A stretch of DNA of 64,000 nt from Breznakia pachnodae (GTDB taxonomy: Bacteria; Bacillota_I; Bacilli_A; Erysipelotrichales; Erysipelotrichaceae), in the NCBI RefSeq assembly GCF_030814225.1, contig NZ_JAUSUR010000001.1, forward strand, positions 1,219,036 to 1,283,035, given 5' to 3'. The translations under genes were made by a program, and so were the position numbers. Position 1 is the first letter of the stretch; each line of letters starts with the position of its first letter. Under the pieces are notes generated by a model. That model was not told where the DNA came from. It did not search any database and saw only the letters and a program-made list of their open reading frames with translations. Below, one piece after another: positions 31,212 to 41,800 of this stretch.

Positions 31212-31413
31212 GTTAATGTAAAGGACAAGATTGTACTAAGGGCAGAAGATGTGAGAGATGGAATAAAAAAGAGAAAGAATTAAGGCGATTATTCTCAATA
31301 TATTTTAAAAACATCTGTTTAGAATCTAGAAGCAAGATCCAACTACAATTAACTTTCAAAACCACTATAAACCTTCTTCACTATCTGCCACTTAGTCTAG
31401 GAAGGACAACATT

Positions 31414-31974
31414 ATGACTAGGTTAAGGGAAGAAAAGATTCAAAAATTCAAAGATGGAGATGATTATGTATTTCCTGAAATTTTTAGTAGGTATCAGAAT
31501 AAAATTTATTACCTTGCAGTAAGTATATTACACAATGAGGCAGATAGTGAAGAAGCAGTTCAAAATACATTTATTGAAGTAATTGCAAATAGGGCTTCAT
31601 TAAGAGATGTTCGCTCATTTAACTTTTGGTTATATCAAATTGCATATCATAACATTTTAGATATTTATCGCAAAAACAAGCGAAATTCTACTACAAGACA
31701 CGGAGAAACTATACTAGAAAATTATTCTGATCAAAAAAGTGACTCAAATGATATCATAAGAAACAAATTACTGTTTGAATTGATTCTAAAAGAAATAGAC
31801 AAGCTCCCTATAGAAATGCGTGAAGTTTGCTTATTAAGATTTATAAATGAATTTAGTATAGATGAAATATCAGGTATTATGAGTATTCCTGTTGGTACTG
31901 TGAAAAGTCGACTACATCGTTCTAAAAAACAGTTAAAAGTAGAATTATCCAAGCATCATGTAATGCCAATATAA
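31414..31974 (+). CDS. ECF-type RNA polymerase sigma factor
   Basis: 186 residues with region 2 (SILHNEADSEEAVQNTFIEV) and region 4 (EISGIMSIPVGTVKSRLHRS). It ends right after region 4 (KHHVMPI), where the two sigma fusions continue into linker and membrane segment, so it may be a freed version of the same family or an ordinary soluble ECF factor. No anti-sigma gene follows. Its promoter matches those of the sigma-fusion operons, so it would be auto- or cross-regulated. AGGAAGGA ribosome site. Confidence 0.88.
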   Translation: MTRLREEKIQKFKDGDDYVFPEIFSRYQNKIYYLAVSILHNEADSEEAVQNTFIEVIANRASLRDVRSFNFWLYQIAYHNILDIYRKNKRNSTTRHGETILENYSDQKSDSNDIIRNKLLFELILKEIDKLPIEMREVCLLRFINEFSIDEISGIMSIPVGTVKSRLHRSKKQLKVELSKHHVMPI

Positions 31975-32100
31975 TAGAAAATAAGCTAGTTAATAAAGTG
32001 TTTATATAATTGTTTTTACACTCCACCTATAATATAAGGTATGCACATTTGAAATTTCATTAATGAAAGATATTTTACTAATATTTGGCAAGAATCCAAG

Positions 32101-32163
32101 AAAAAAGAGCTGTAACTCCTATCATTAATCATTTGATTAATAGATTTCGTTATAGGCTCTTTC
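32101..32163 (-). terminator. Terminator of the metY-ABC-cueP-hydE operon
   Basis: Long imperfect hairpin with AAAGAGC / GCTCTTT base and an inner ATTAATCA / TGATTAAT stem, followed by TTTTTTC on the minus strand. The rest of 31975-32204 is empty. Confidence 0.75.
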
Positions 32164-32204
32164 AGTATATATGATATATATATTTCTTTTTTCGTTGATT
32201 TAAC

Positions 32205-33299
32205 TTACCTGATTCTCTTCAAGAAATGAGTTGAATCTCCTTTTTTTCCATATCCTATCTCATTTGCAATACTGAGTACACGTCTTTGTAAGCATTCTTT
32301 ACACTGCGCTGCCGTTTCATTAATACAAGGTTTTTGATCATACAATTGGTATTTTTGTCGTTGCTCCTCATTCGTAATGATTGGCATCAATACATTTGCT
32401 CCTGCTTTTAATGCTTTTTCTCGTCCCAAAGGGTCAAGCGCCTGCAATGCTGTTGTTGCCGCAATATTGACATCTTTTAGCAAAATTCTTGCAATTGCTA
32501 TCATTTTTAAACTCATTTGAAAACGCCACTGTTTATCTCGCAAAATTGGATAACCTACTTTTTCTATTTGCTGATAAAGCGGAGTATCCTTTTGTTCAAT
32601 GTAGGGTCCCATGCCAATCATATCGATATCTTCTCTTTCAAAAAATAACAAATCATTTGCTAAATCTTCACAAGTTTGCCCTGGTATTCCAATCATAACT
32701 CCACTACCTACTTGATATCCAATATCTTTCAAATAACGCAAACATGCTAGTCTTGTTTGAAAAGAATGGTTCTCATTTTGGGGATGAATCTTTTGATACA
32801 ATAATTCATTACTTGTTTCTATCCTTAATAAATAACGACTTGCTCCTGCATTAAACCATTTTTGATAGATTTCCTTTTCTTGTTCTCCCATAGATATTGT
32901 AATGCCGAGTGCATGTTTAGTTTTTTTATTTATTTCTAAGATTATATCCTCACAGAATTTTACATAATTAGAATTTGTTTGTTCTCCTGATTGTAATGTT
33001 ATTGATCCATATTGTTCTTGATAAGCCCAAAGTGCTTCTCGCAAAATTTCTTCTTTTTCCATTTGATAGCGCATCACTTTTGTATTACTTTTTCGTATTC
33101 CACAATAGAGACAATCTTTATTACAAATATTGCTAAACTCAATCAAGCCTCGATAATACACCTCTTTACCAACATATTGAATTCTTATCTTATTAGCGTA
33201 TTGGAAAAGTTTTTTGATATCCTCCTCCTGACTTAATTCTAATAAATAAATCAAATCTTTTTTGCTCCATTGCTTTTTCATTAGTATTTCATCTATCAT
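32205..33299 (-). CDS. hydE: HydE-type radical SAM protein ([FeFe]-hydrogenase maturation)
   Basis: 364 residues. Radical-SAM CX3CX2C cluster ligands Cys59, Cys63 and Cys66 (SNICNKDCLYCGIR). The C-terminal CX7CX2C (Cys325, 333, 336; CINETAAQCKEC) matches the accessory-cluster cysteines of Thermotoga HydE. HydE helps build the H-cluster dithiomethylamine bridge, using a Cys-derived iron complex. Odd context: no hydF, hydG or hydrogenase is in view; it is the last gene of a sulfur-amino-acid operon, 12 bases after cueP. Alternatively a HydE-like enzyme with another thiol-linked role. Confidence 0.87.
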   Translation of the reverse strand: MIDEILMKKQWSKKDLIYLLELSQEEDIKKLFQYANKIRIQYVGKEVYYRGLIEFSNICNKDCLYCGIRKSNTKVMRYQMEKEEILREALWAYQEQYGSITLQSGEQTNSNYVKFCEDIILEINKKTKHALGITISMGEQEKEIYQKWFNAGASRYLLRIETSNELLYQKIHPQNENHSFQTRLACLRYLKDIGYQVGSGVMIGIPGQTCEDLANDLLFFEREDIDMIGMGPYIEQKDTPLYQQIEKVGYPILRDKQWRFQMSLKMIAIARILLKDVNIAATTALQALDPLGREKALKAGANVLMPIITNEEQRQKYQLYDQKPCINETAAQCKECLQRRVLSIANEIGYGKKGDSTHFLKRIR

Positions 33300-33311
33300 A
33301 TCACACCAAAG

Positions 33312-33860
33312 TTATTGTAATTTAATTGTAGTAATACAAGTAGGTGATTCTTCATCTGTTTCAAATACTGCAGCACCAACTGCTTCATCTTTTTGAATGT
33401 TAATAGTATATGATTTGTCTTTTTCTAACCACACTCCATAAAATCCATTTGCATTCGTTGTTACATTATCATCAAAAATTACATTGTCTTTTTCATTAAC
33501 AATAAGAATATGAATTTGCTCATTTACCAGTTCACCTTGGCAAGATGTTAGACTATGATAAAAGCAATCATGTGTCTTATAAATATATGGTGCAAAAGAG
33601 ACATAAAATAGATCTTGCGAAAATGCCTCTTCATACTCTTTATCACCTTCGGTATAAATAATTCTATCATTTCGAATAGAGGCAGAAAATTCATCACTTT
33701 TTTGTGATTTCTCCTCTAAATATGCGATTTGTTTTTCAGCAGTAGTACCTTCTATTTTATAATTTGCAAGAACAGGATTTTCCTCTCCCTGTTGCCAATA
33801 AACAACAACACCAATCACAATTACCAATAGTATAATCACACTAGATTTTTTTGCATTCAT
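33312..33860 (-). CDS. cueP: CueP family metal-binding protein
   Basis: 182 residues with an N-terminal membrane anchor (IILLVIVIGVVVYW) and an extracytoplasmic domain. The CueP signatures THDCFYHSLTSCQGEL and C-terminal PTCITTIKL supply three conserved cysteines and histidines. In Salmonella, CueP is a periplasmic copper-binding protein; Gram-positive homologues are anchored. Here it lies 3 bases from the ABC substrate-binding protein gene, so copper binding or thiol chemistry may be linked to uptake of a sulfur amino acid. Confidence 0.85.
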   Translation of the reverse strand: MNAKKSSVIILLVIVIGVVVYWQQGEENPVLANYKIEGTTAEKQIAYLEEKSQKSDEFSASIRNDRIIYTEGDKEYEEAFSQDLFYVSFAPYIYKTHDCFYHSLTSCQGELVNEQIHILIVNEKDNVIFDDNVTTNANGFYGVWLEKDKSYTINIQKDEAVGAAVFETDEESPTCITTIKLQ

Positions 33861-33863
33861 ACT

Positions 33864-34727
33864 TTACTTTACTTCTCCACTTTCTACTACTAAGTTTTCC
33901 TTATCAACTGCATCACCATATACTGGCAGAAGTGTTTCATCATAAGCTTTATGGAAAAATTCTTCATTTCCTAAAGTTTTGATTTCTTCATTCAGCCAAT
34001 CCAGTAATTCTGTGTTCCCCTTTTGCACAGCTGGTGCTATTGTATCAATATTACCAATGCTTTCAATTCCTACACCAAACCCTTGATTTTCCATTGCCCA
34101 TGCAATTACTTCTGTATTATCCGTAGATAATGCAACTCCTCTACCATCTAACAGTGCAGTAAATGCTTCTGTATATTGATCGTATTTTTGTAATTCGATT
34201 TCAGGATAATTTTCCTGAAAGTAAGTTTCTGCTGTAGTCCCTTTTGCAACAATTAGGGATTGTCCTTCCAACTGTGTGACATCTGTAATACTTCCATCTT
34301 TGGAAACTACACCTAGAGCCACTTTCATATAAGGAAGAGCAAAATCCACTTTCTCTGATCGCTCTTCTGTCACTGTGAAATTGGCTAAAATGATGTCCAC
34401 TTTTCCTGATTCCAAATATTCTACTCGATTAGCTGGTTCAACTGAAACAAATTCTACTGCACTTTCATCACCAAGCAAATCTTTTGCAATTCGTTTTGCG
34501 AAATACACATCATATCCTTGATATTCACCTTTATCATCTACATATCCAAATGGTTTTTTATCACTGAAGACACCAATTTTTATGGTACCACTCTCTTTGA
34601 TTTCTTCCAAAGTACGATAACCCGTTTTACTTGTAGTTTTTTCTTGTTCACTTGTCCCACATCCTTGTAAAAATACAATGGATGTTACAACTAAAATGCT
34701 TAGCGTTAATCTATAAAATCTTTTCAT
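33864..34727 (-). CDS. Amino-acid ABC transporter substrate-binding lipoprotein
   Basis: 287 residues; lipobox VFLQGC with Cys23. Family 3 solute-binding fold: GTIKIGVFSDKKPFGYVDDK, GYDVYFAKRIAKDL, VDIILANFTVTEERSEKVDF. This type binds polar or sulfur amino acids (cystine, Glu/Asp, Gln). The T-box and MetY in the same operon favour cyst(e)ine, homocysteine or methionine. Confidence 0.9.
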   Translation of the reverse strand: MKRFYRLTLSILVVTSIVFLQGCGTSEQEKTTSKTGYRTLEEIKESGTIKIGVFSDKKPFGYVDDKGEYQGYDVYFAKRIAKDLLGDESAVEFVSVEPANRVEYLESGKVDIILANFTVTEERSEKVDFALPYMKVALGVVSKDGSITDVTQLEGQSLIVAKGTTAETYFQENYPEIELQKYDQYTEAFTALLDGRGVALSTDNTEVIAWAMENQGFGVGIESIGNIDTIAPAVQKGNTELLDWLNEEIKTLGNEEFFHKAYDETLLPVYGDAVDKENLVVESGEVK

Positions 34728-34788
34728 GTTTTTTATTCTATATAAGTATCTTTCACTTACATAGACTCCTTTCTATTTGTATTCTTTA

Positions 34789-35541
34789 TCAAAGTTCGTA
34801 TTTAAATGTTTTTAAAAAGCGTTTTGTTCGCTCCTTCTTTGGCGTATCAAATAATTCTTTCGCCGTTCCTTGTTCTACAATTATTCCTTCATCCATAAAG
34901 ATAATTCGATCTGCTACTGCTTTTGCAAACTCCATCTCATGTGTAACAATCACCATTGTTACATTTTGCTTTGCGAGTTCTAATAATAACTGTAATACTT
35001 CATGTACCATCTCAGGATCCAAAGAAGCAGTTACTTCATCAAATAACATCACTTCAGGATGCATGCATAATGCACGTATAATCGCAACTCGTTGCTTCTG
35101 TCCTCCTGATAATTGTCGAGGATAATCATGTTCTCTTCCTTCTAGTCCAATACGTTTCAAATATTCCAATGCTTCCTTTTCAGCATCCCATTTTCGCTTG
35201 TGTTCTACTTTTCTTGGAGCTAGTGTTATATTCTCTAAAATTGTTAAGTGTGGAAAAAGTTCATAATTTTGAAATACCATTCCTATCTTCTGCTGAATGT
35301 TTTTCCCATCCTTTGCAGGAGAATTTATATTACTACGACGCAGCATTATGCTTCCTTTCTGAATTTCTTCTAATCCATTCAAACATCGAAGCATAGTACT
35401 CTTTCCACAACCAGAAGGTCCAATTATTACTACACGTTCCCCTTCATTCACATGGAATGAAATCCCATTCAACACACTGCTATCACCATATGTTTTCCAG
35501 ACATCACTTATTGTCAATAATGCTTTCATTTTCTTCTCCAT
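34789..35541 (-). CDS. Amino-acid ABC transporter ATP-binding protein
   Basis: About 250 residues with Walker [12 protein letters not shown], signature [13 protein letters not shown], Walker [14 protein letters not shown] and switch His VTHEME. ATG 35529 (GGAG site) is as likely a start as 35541. It energises the two permeases encoded upstream. Confidence 0.93.
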   Translation of the reverse strand: MEKKMKALLTISDVWKTYGDSSVLNGISFHVNEGERVVIIGPSGCGKSTMLRCLNGLEEIQKGSIMLRRSNINSPAKDGKNIQQKIGMVFQNYELFPHLTILENITLAPRKVEHKRKWDAEKEALEYLKRIGLEGREHDYPRQLSGGQKQRVAIIRALCMHPEVMLFDEVTASLDPEMVHEVLQLLLELAKQNVTMVIVTHEMEFAKAVADRIIFMDEGIIVEQGTAKELFDTPKKERTKRFLKTFKYEL

Positions 35542-35542
35542 T

Positions 35543-36220
35543 CTAGTACTTCCATCTTTCTTCTAATTTCTTTGATCCAAAAGAGATTGGAAAACATATC
35601 AGAAAGTAAAGAAGAAATATAATACTATATAAGGTTAATGCTAAGTTAGGATATTCGTATCGATTGGCTTCAATAATTTGTTGCGCCGTTTTACTTACCT
35701 CTACAACTCCGACTAGAATAATCAGAGATGTTGTTTTAATCATTCTTGTTATTAAATTCATGAGCTGTGGGATTATTTGTCGCACAATCAGTGGCAGACT
35801 AATATATATTAAAATTTGCATCTTATTCATTCCAAGTGAAATTGCAGTTTCATGGTGATGTTTTGGTAATGAAACTAAAGCACCACGAACCAAATCTCCT
35901 AATTCTGCACTTCCCCATGCAGAGAAGACAAGTATAGATGCAGTTTCTCCAGAAAGTTGAATTCCTAAATGTTTGGAAAATCCAAAGAATACAACTATCA
36001 ACATTACTATTTGCGGCATCATTCGTATAAATTCAATATAAATTTTCATTAACTTTTGGATAAAACGATATTGAGATGTCATCATAATTCCAATAAAAAT
36101 TCCAATTGGTATACTCAAAAATAATGATATTCCAGCAATTTCTATGGTTGTCCATAATCCTAACAACAGACGTTCCATATTGTTTCCTCTCAATAATACT
36201 TCAAGACCCAAAGCTTCCAT
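35543..36220 (-). CDS. Amino-acid ABC transporter permease
   Basis: 225-residue HisM/GlnP-type permease; EAA loop [20 protein letters not shown]. Overlaps the next permease gene by 20 bases if the first ATG is used; a second ATG at 36178 has a better GAGAGG site. Confidence 0.9.
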   Translation of the reverse strand: MEALGLEVLLRGNNMERLLLGLWTTIEIAGISLFLSIPIGIFIGIMMTSQYRFIQKLMKIYIEFIRMMPQIVMLIVVFFGFSKHLGIQLSGETASILVFSAWGSAELGDLVRGALVSLPKHHHETAISLGMNKMQILIYISLPLIVRQIIPQLMNLITRMIKTTSLIILVGVVEVSKTAQQIIEANRYEYPNLALTLYSIIFLLYFLICFPISFGSKKLEERWKY

Positions 36221-36863
36221 AACGCACCTTCTTCTCTACAATCATAAATATCAAAGAAACAATACCAATCAAAACTAAATATGAGATTACCAGTAATAAT
36301 AATGCTTCATCTGTATTATAGGATATACCTATCAGATCTTTTGCCACATATACCAAATCTGGTAAAGCAATAATACTAAATACTGATGTTTCTTTAAGCA
36401 AAAATACTGTATTTCCTGCGATGGATGGAAGCGCAATCTCAATTGCTTGAGGAAAAATAACATAGCGAAAGATATCCAACTTAGTCATTCCTACACTTCT
36501 TGCTGTTTCAATTTGTGTTTTAGGGATCGCTTCTAAACCACTTCGTATACTTTCTGCCATATAGCTTCCTCCTAAAAATGTTAATCCTACAATTGCACAT
36601 GATTGAGAATCCAATAAAATTCCAATTTTTGGTAAACCATAATATAAGAGAAACAGCTGGATAAGTAAGGGTGTATTCCGTGATAACTCAATATAAATTG
36701 TCACAACTCGAGAAACAAATACAACCTTGTAATATTGAATGAAACTACAAATAATCCCTGTTATGAATGCAAATGCAATTCCGATGCTTCCAACTGTAAT
36801 TGTTAACTTTGCTGCTTCTACATATATAGGCCAATACTCATTTATAAACTTCCAATCCATCAT
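36201..36863 (-). CDS. Amino-acid ABC transporter permease
   Basis: 220-residue partner permease with EAA loop SGLEAIPKTQIETARSVGMT and five hydrophobic helices. Two adjacent ATG codons at the start. Confidence 0.9.
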   Translation of the reverse strand: MMDWKFINEYWPIYVEAAKLTITVGSIGIAFAFITGIICSFIQYYKVVFVSRVVTIYIELSRNTPLLIQLFLLYYGLPKIGILLDSQSCAIVGLTFLGGSYMAESIRSGLEAIPKTQIETARSVGMTKLDIFRYVIFPQAIEIALPSIAGNTVFLLKETSVFSIIALPDLVYVAKDLIGISYNTDEALLLLVISYLVLIGIVSLIFMIVEKKVRYGSFGS

Positions 36864-36874
36864 GCTCCTACTTT

Positions 36875-38164
36875 CTATCCAATTCTTTGGAATGCCTGTT
36901 CTAAATCTTCGATTAAATCTTCAATATTTTCTGTTCCTATAGATAAACGAACAGTATTTGGATAAATCCCTTGTTCACTCAATTCTTCGTTTTGTAATTG
37001 TGAATGTGTTGTACTGGCAGGATGAATTACTAATGACTTTACATCTGCAACATTTGCCAATAATGAGAATATATTCAAATTATCAATAAATGTTTTTGCT
37101 GTTGTTTCATTACCTTTAATTTCAAATGTAAAGATACTTCCTGCACCTTTTGGAAAATACTTTGTATACAACTGATGATAGGAATCACTAACAACAGTTG
37201 GGTGATTTACTTTTTCTACCTTTGGCTGTTTTGCTAAATATTCAATAACTCGAATCGTATTTTCAATATGACGCTCTACTCGCAAAGATAACGTTTCTAA
37301 ACCTTGTAGAAGTAGAAATGCATTGAAGGGAGAAATACATGCACCAGTATCTCTTAAATACACTGCTCGTATTCTTGTAACATACGCTGCTGCACCCACT
37401 GCTTCGCTAAAAATAATTCCATGATAACTTGGGTCTGGAGTTGTCAACTGAGGAAATTTTCCTGATTCTTTCCAATCAAAGTTCCCAGAATCTATAATTA
37501 GTCCTCCCAAGGTTGTTCCATGTCCACCAATAAATTTAGTTGCAGAATGCACCACAATATCAGCTCCATGTTCTATTGGACGAAATAAATATGGAGTTGC
37601 AAAGGTATTATCAACAATTACTGGAATTTTATGCTTATGTGCAATTGAAACAACTGTATCTATATCAACAATACTTGAATTCGGGTTTCCTAAAGTTTCA
37701 AAAAATATTAATTTTGTGTTTTCTTTGATTGCTTCTTCAAAATTTTCAGGATAATCTCCATCCACAAATGTTGTATCAATTCCATAAGCAGGCAATGTGT
37801 TGATAAGTAAGTTATAAGTTCCACCATAGATTTGCTTTGCGCTTACAATATGATCTCCACTTTTTGCAATACTTGTGATTGCATAAGTAATTGCTGCTGC
37901 TCCAGAAGCTACAGCAAGCGCACCTACTCCACCTTCTAATGCTGTAATTCTCTCCTCTAATACTCCTTGTGTTGGATTTGTTAATCTTCCATAAATATTC
38001 CCTGCATCTCGCAATCCAAATCGATCTGCAGCATGTTCACTATTATCAAACACATAGGAAGTCGTTTGATAAATTGGAACAGCTCTTGCTCCTGTTGTTT
38101 TATCTGCTTCTTCTTGTCCTGCATGTAACTGCAGTGTTTCAAATCTTAATGCTTTTTTTGTCAT
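36875..38164 (-). CDS. metY: O-acetylhomoserine sulfhydrylase / aminocarboxypropyltransferase
   Basis: 429-residue PLP enzyme of the Cys/Met metabolism family. It makes homocysteine from O-acetylhomoserine and sulfide. Seen: FETLQLHAGQEEAD, IYGRLTNPTQGVLEERI, the PLP-lysine site HSATKFIGGHGTTLGG and SLLANVADVKSLVIHPASTTH. Length normal. First gene after the T-box leader, so it is expressed when the cognate amino acid is short, together with the ABC transporter, cueP and hydE. Confidence 0.95.
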   Translation of the reverse strand: MTKKALRFETLQLHAGQEEADKTTGARAVPIYQTTSYVFDNSEHAADRFGLRDAGNIYGRLTNPTQGVLEERITALEGGVGALAVASGAAAITYAITSIAKSGDHIVSAKQIYGGTYNLLINTLPAYGIDTTFVDGDYPENFEEAIKENTKLIFFETLGNPNSSIVDIDTVVSIAHKHKIPVIVDNTFATPYLFRPIEHGADIVVHSATKFIGGHGTTLGGLIIDSGNFDWKESGKFPQLTTPDPSYHGIIFSEAVGAAAYVTRIRAVYLRDTGACISPFNAFLLLQGLETLSLRVERHIENTIRVIEYLAKQPKVEKVNHPTVVSDSYHQLYTKYFPKGAGSIFTFEIKGNETTAKTFIDNLNIFSLLANVADVKSLVIHPASTTHSQLQNEELSEQGIYPNTVRLSIGTENIEDLIEDLEQAFQRIG

Positions 38165-38221
38165 TATGTTATCCTCCTTTATCTTTTATCTGCTAACATG
38201 ACAATTCTTCTCCTATAAACA

Positions 38222-38480
38222 AAAAAAGGTTCTCCCCATAGGACGAAAACCTTCGTGTTACCACCTAAATTTATTATAGTTTCACAACTATAACCTCTTC
38301 GAGTACTAGCATACTCTATCGATTTAACGTTCGAACACGGTAATACCTAACCACTTGGCTCAATATCACAACTCCACAGCCATATTCACTTATATACTTT
38401 GCTTATCCAATTACAGCATACATGGACTCTCTGTTAAGCTATTCTATAAGTTACTCTTTGTATCATAGTTTGTCTATATG
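38222..38480 (-). promoter_or_regulatory. T-box riboswitch leader
   Basis: The minus strand carries the T-box sequence AGGTGGTAACACGAAGG followed by a terminator (AAGGTTTTC / GGAGAACCTT, T7; 38222-38256). Stem I shows the AGTA (5') and GAA (3') S-turn around an ACTTATA/TATAAGT helix, and AGAGAG...GCTG apical bases. After GAA comes TATGG: the specifier is either ATG (Met, fits metY) or TAT. Uncharged tRNA would favour read-through. Confidence 0.88.
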
Positions 38481-38486
38481 TTAACT

Positions 38487-38515
38487 ATGTTATTTTAATT
38501 GTGATGATTTGTCAA
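38487..38515 (-). promoter_or_regulatory. SigA promoter of the T-box operon
   Basis: TTGACA (38515-38510), 17-base spacer, TAACAT (38492-38487). Confidence 0.65.
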
Positions 38516-38529
38516 GAAGAATTTTAAGA

Positions 38530-38590
38530 AAAAAAGCAATTTGTAAGAAGTATCTTTCAAATTGCTTTTAGTTTAATATCTATTTATTTT
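38530..38590. repeat. Hairpin repeat shared with 58600-58660
   Basis: AAAAGCAATTTG / CAAATTGCTTTT stem followed by AGTTTAATATCTA. The copy at 58600-58660 shares CAAATTGCTTTTAGTTTA, and both are followed within 70 bases by C/G-rich tRNA-end-like text. Probably a mobile or tRNA-terminator-derived unit. Confidence 0.5.
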
Positions 38591-38722
38591 TTTAAGAAAA
38601 CCCCGCATATATATAATAAATAATCAGACCAGGTAGACTAACTCTCCTATCCCTTATTTAATTCTTAATACTAACTCTTTTAAGCTAATATTACCTTTTA
38701 TTACCCAATCAACTCAAAGTAA

Positions 38723-38790
38723 TTAATATTTCAAAAACTGCTGCAAAACTTTTCTCTTTTCATTTGAAGTTAGGTAATTGTATGCTTTAT
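38723..38790 (-). pseudogene. IS3-family transposase C-terminal remnant
   Basis: The minus strand reads NYKAYNYLTSNEKRKVLQQF then LKY-stop, aligning with the end of the IS3 orfB remnant at 53535 (HKANNYLTPNEREKQYYKK). Only about 22 codons survive. Confidence 0.5.
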
Positions 38791-38811
38791 AATTAGAGTT
38801 TTTTTCATTCT

Positions 38812-41800
38812 TTAATGACTTTTTCTTAATTTCTTTAATGTAGCAATCACCAATAAACTAGTTAATTGCGTTATTAAATAAATATTTGCTGTTGTCTTAT
38901 CACTTGTATCAACTTTCTGATTTTTTTCCTCATTACTTGTAGTATTACTACCATCAATATTTGGTCTTGCATCTACGGACGGTGTTTCATTATCCACTAT
39001 AGACGTTCCTTTTGCCTCCCATTTTGCATAAAGTATAATATTTCCTACTGTATTCTCTGGAACATTTGTGATTTCTTTCCCCTTGTCATCAGTCCACATT
39101 ATAAAATCATAACCCTCTTTTGTTGGAGCATAAAATTGAGAAACTCCTGTCTCAGTTGTATAAGAAGTAAGATTATTGGGATTATTTATCCCTCCATCTA
39201 ATTCATAATCAATTGTATAATTAATAGCTTCCCATTTTGCATATAACTTTATATCTTCTGCTGTTGTAGCAGATACACTTGTTACCTTATTTGTAAATAA
39301 GGGACTGTCGTACCATCCTGCAAAATTGTATCCTTCTTTTGTTGGTTTATCAAATGAAGTTACTCCTGTTCCAAATACATACTTAGTAGGGTTGTTTAAG
39401 TGATTTATTCCTCCATCTAATTCATAATCAATTGTATAATTAATAGCTTCCCATTTTGCATATAACTTTATATCTTCTGTTGTTGTAGCAGATACACTTG
39501 TCACCTTATTTGTAAATAAGGGACTGTCATACCATCCTGCAAAATGATATCCTTCTTTTGTTGGTTTATCAAATGAAGTTACTCCTGTTCCAAATACATA
39601 CTTAGTAGGGTTGTTTAAGTGATTTATTCCTCCATCTAACTCATAAGTAATCTTATACTCAGAAGCTTCCCATTTTGCATATAACTTTATATCTTCTGCT
39701 GTTGTAGCAGATACACCTGTCACCTTATTTGAAAATAAGGGACTGTCATACCATCCTGCAAAATGATATCCTTCTTTTGTTGGTTTATCAAATGAAGTTA
39801 CTCCCATTCCAAACACATACTTAGTTGGATTGTTTAAATCATTTACTCCACCATCCAACTCATAGGTAATCATATACTCAGAAGCTTTCCATTTTGCATA
39901 TAAATTAATATTACCTTGATGTGTTTTTGAAATATTTGATATTTTATTTATAAATAACGGATCCTCGTACCAACCAATAAAATCATAACCTTTTCTTTCT
40001 GGAGACTCAAAAGAATCAACTCCTGTTCCATAATTGTAAGATAAAGGATTATTTAAATCATTTGTTCCTCCATTTAGTGTATATGATATCTCATAGGTTC
40101 CATAATATAACCAGACTTCGCTATTTGCATTTGAATTTGTAAGAATAGAATCACTCAATAAATTTACATGCTTCTCAAAATTTACTGTTGGTTTCACAAA
40201 TGCAGATTTGTCTGTATCATTTAATAGTGGATAATTTTCAGAATGGAGTGCAATTACAATTGGTGTACTCTGATTAGTAGAAGAAACATGTACAGATTCC
40301 TCTAATTGAATAGTTGTATCCGTTAATTTTTCTTGTACTACTGGTATTGCTTTAGCATCAAGAATGTACAAACCATTTACTGTATTTCCTTTCCATAAAT
40401 TTAAGCTTCCTTTATTATAGATTCCTGAACCTTTTATTCCTGTATTGGATTGAACATCACTTTCTTTTAAAGCTAAAGTTCCTCCATTATAAATTGCCCC
40501 TCCATTTACTGTGGATTTATTATTTTTCATAATTGTTGAGGAAATAGAAGAATTCCTATTCGAATAAAACGCACCCCCATTTTTTGCCTGATTATTTTCC
40601 ATCACTGAATTTATAATTTCAATTGTTGAATTTGAATACACTGCTCCACCTTCATTGCTAGCAATATTATCTACTATAACTGCATTCTTCAAATGTAAGT
40701 TAGCATTCGAATAAATTGCTCCTCCTTTATCAGCACTGTGATTATTTATATTAATATCTGAAAGACTTACTTCACTACTAGTATGAAGATAAACTCCTGC
40801 ACCTTTAGTTTCAACTATTGAAGATAAAGAATTGTTTGTAATACTTGTACCATTAAAGTCAAGATCTACTTTACCAGATGCATTCACATATACACCGGCT
40901 CCAGCAGTACTCCTACTTAATGAATCAACTTTATTCTGGCTAATAACATTATTTGAAAATACTGCTGAGACTGCTTCAGATGTAACCGTCTGGAAATAAA
41001 TACCAGCTCCTCCTCCTTCATTTGACACATTACTAGATATAGTTGAATTTCTAATACTTACATTATCTGTTGGTGCCAAATATCTGAAATATATCCCTCC
41101 TCCAAGTCCAGCATTGGCAGACGTTCCTGTCACATTATTAGTAATCTTAGCATTATTAATGTCAATTGTTGAATTCTCTCCACTACCCTCAATCGTAAAG
41201 AACAGTGCACCACCTCCTGAGTTAGTAGTAATGTTAGAAAACGTACTATTATTTGTAAATGTTGCACCATCAATATTTATTTTGGAAGCAGGATTTCTTA
41301 ATACGCTATATACTGCACCTCCATACCCATGAGTTTTATTACCTGAAATAAGCACATTATCTCTTATATCTATATTAACAACTCCAAAATTAGTCGTTTC
41401 TGAAACAGCAATTGCTCCACCGTTTCCAGACTTATCGAATGCAACAGTGCCATAGGCCATGTTATTAGCTAGTTGAGCACTATCTTTTACTATAATATCT
41501 ACCTTTCCATAACCAGGAGTAGCACCTTGTTTTCCCCCAAATATAGCACCACCATTTTTAGCTTCACAATTTCGTATAATTGAGTTTGACTCCATTGTTA
41601 TACTATTATCATATGTTCCTCGAAGACTTACAGCACCACCCCAGTCATTCTCGGCTCTATTATTCTCTAGGATAGTATCTGTACTCAGTATCAAATTACC
41701 TCCATTTACTTGAATTAGTGGTTCACTTGCTGTGGTAAATGAAGTTTCCTTTTTTCCATTAATTGTAATATTCATTAATTTCAAATTTGAATTTTGTGGT

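Larger units (their letters stand above)
30716..31413. other. Divergent intergenic region with two ECF promoters
   Basis: 698 bases without a convincing gene. It carries the minus-strand promoter of the sigma-fusion operon (31025-31052), the plus-strand promoter of the solo ECF gene (31184-31211) and a hairpin at about 30960-30988 (CGTC.AACAAT / ATTGTT.GACG). Both transcripts would have long leaders (about 300 and 200 bases). A short plus-strand frame after 31211 (KDKIVLRAEDVRDGIKKRK) has no start codon and may be a gene remnant. Confidence 0.5.

Noticed and set aside
39010..40110. CRISPR array from the regular 219-bp repeats
   Set aside because: The repeats are coding, 73 codons long and in frame, without unique spacers; no cas genes are present.
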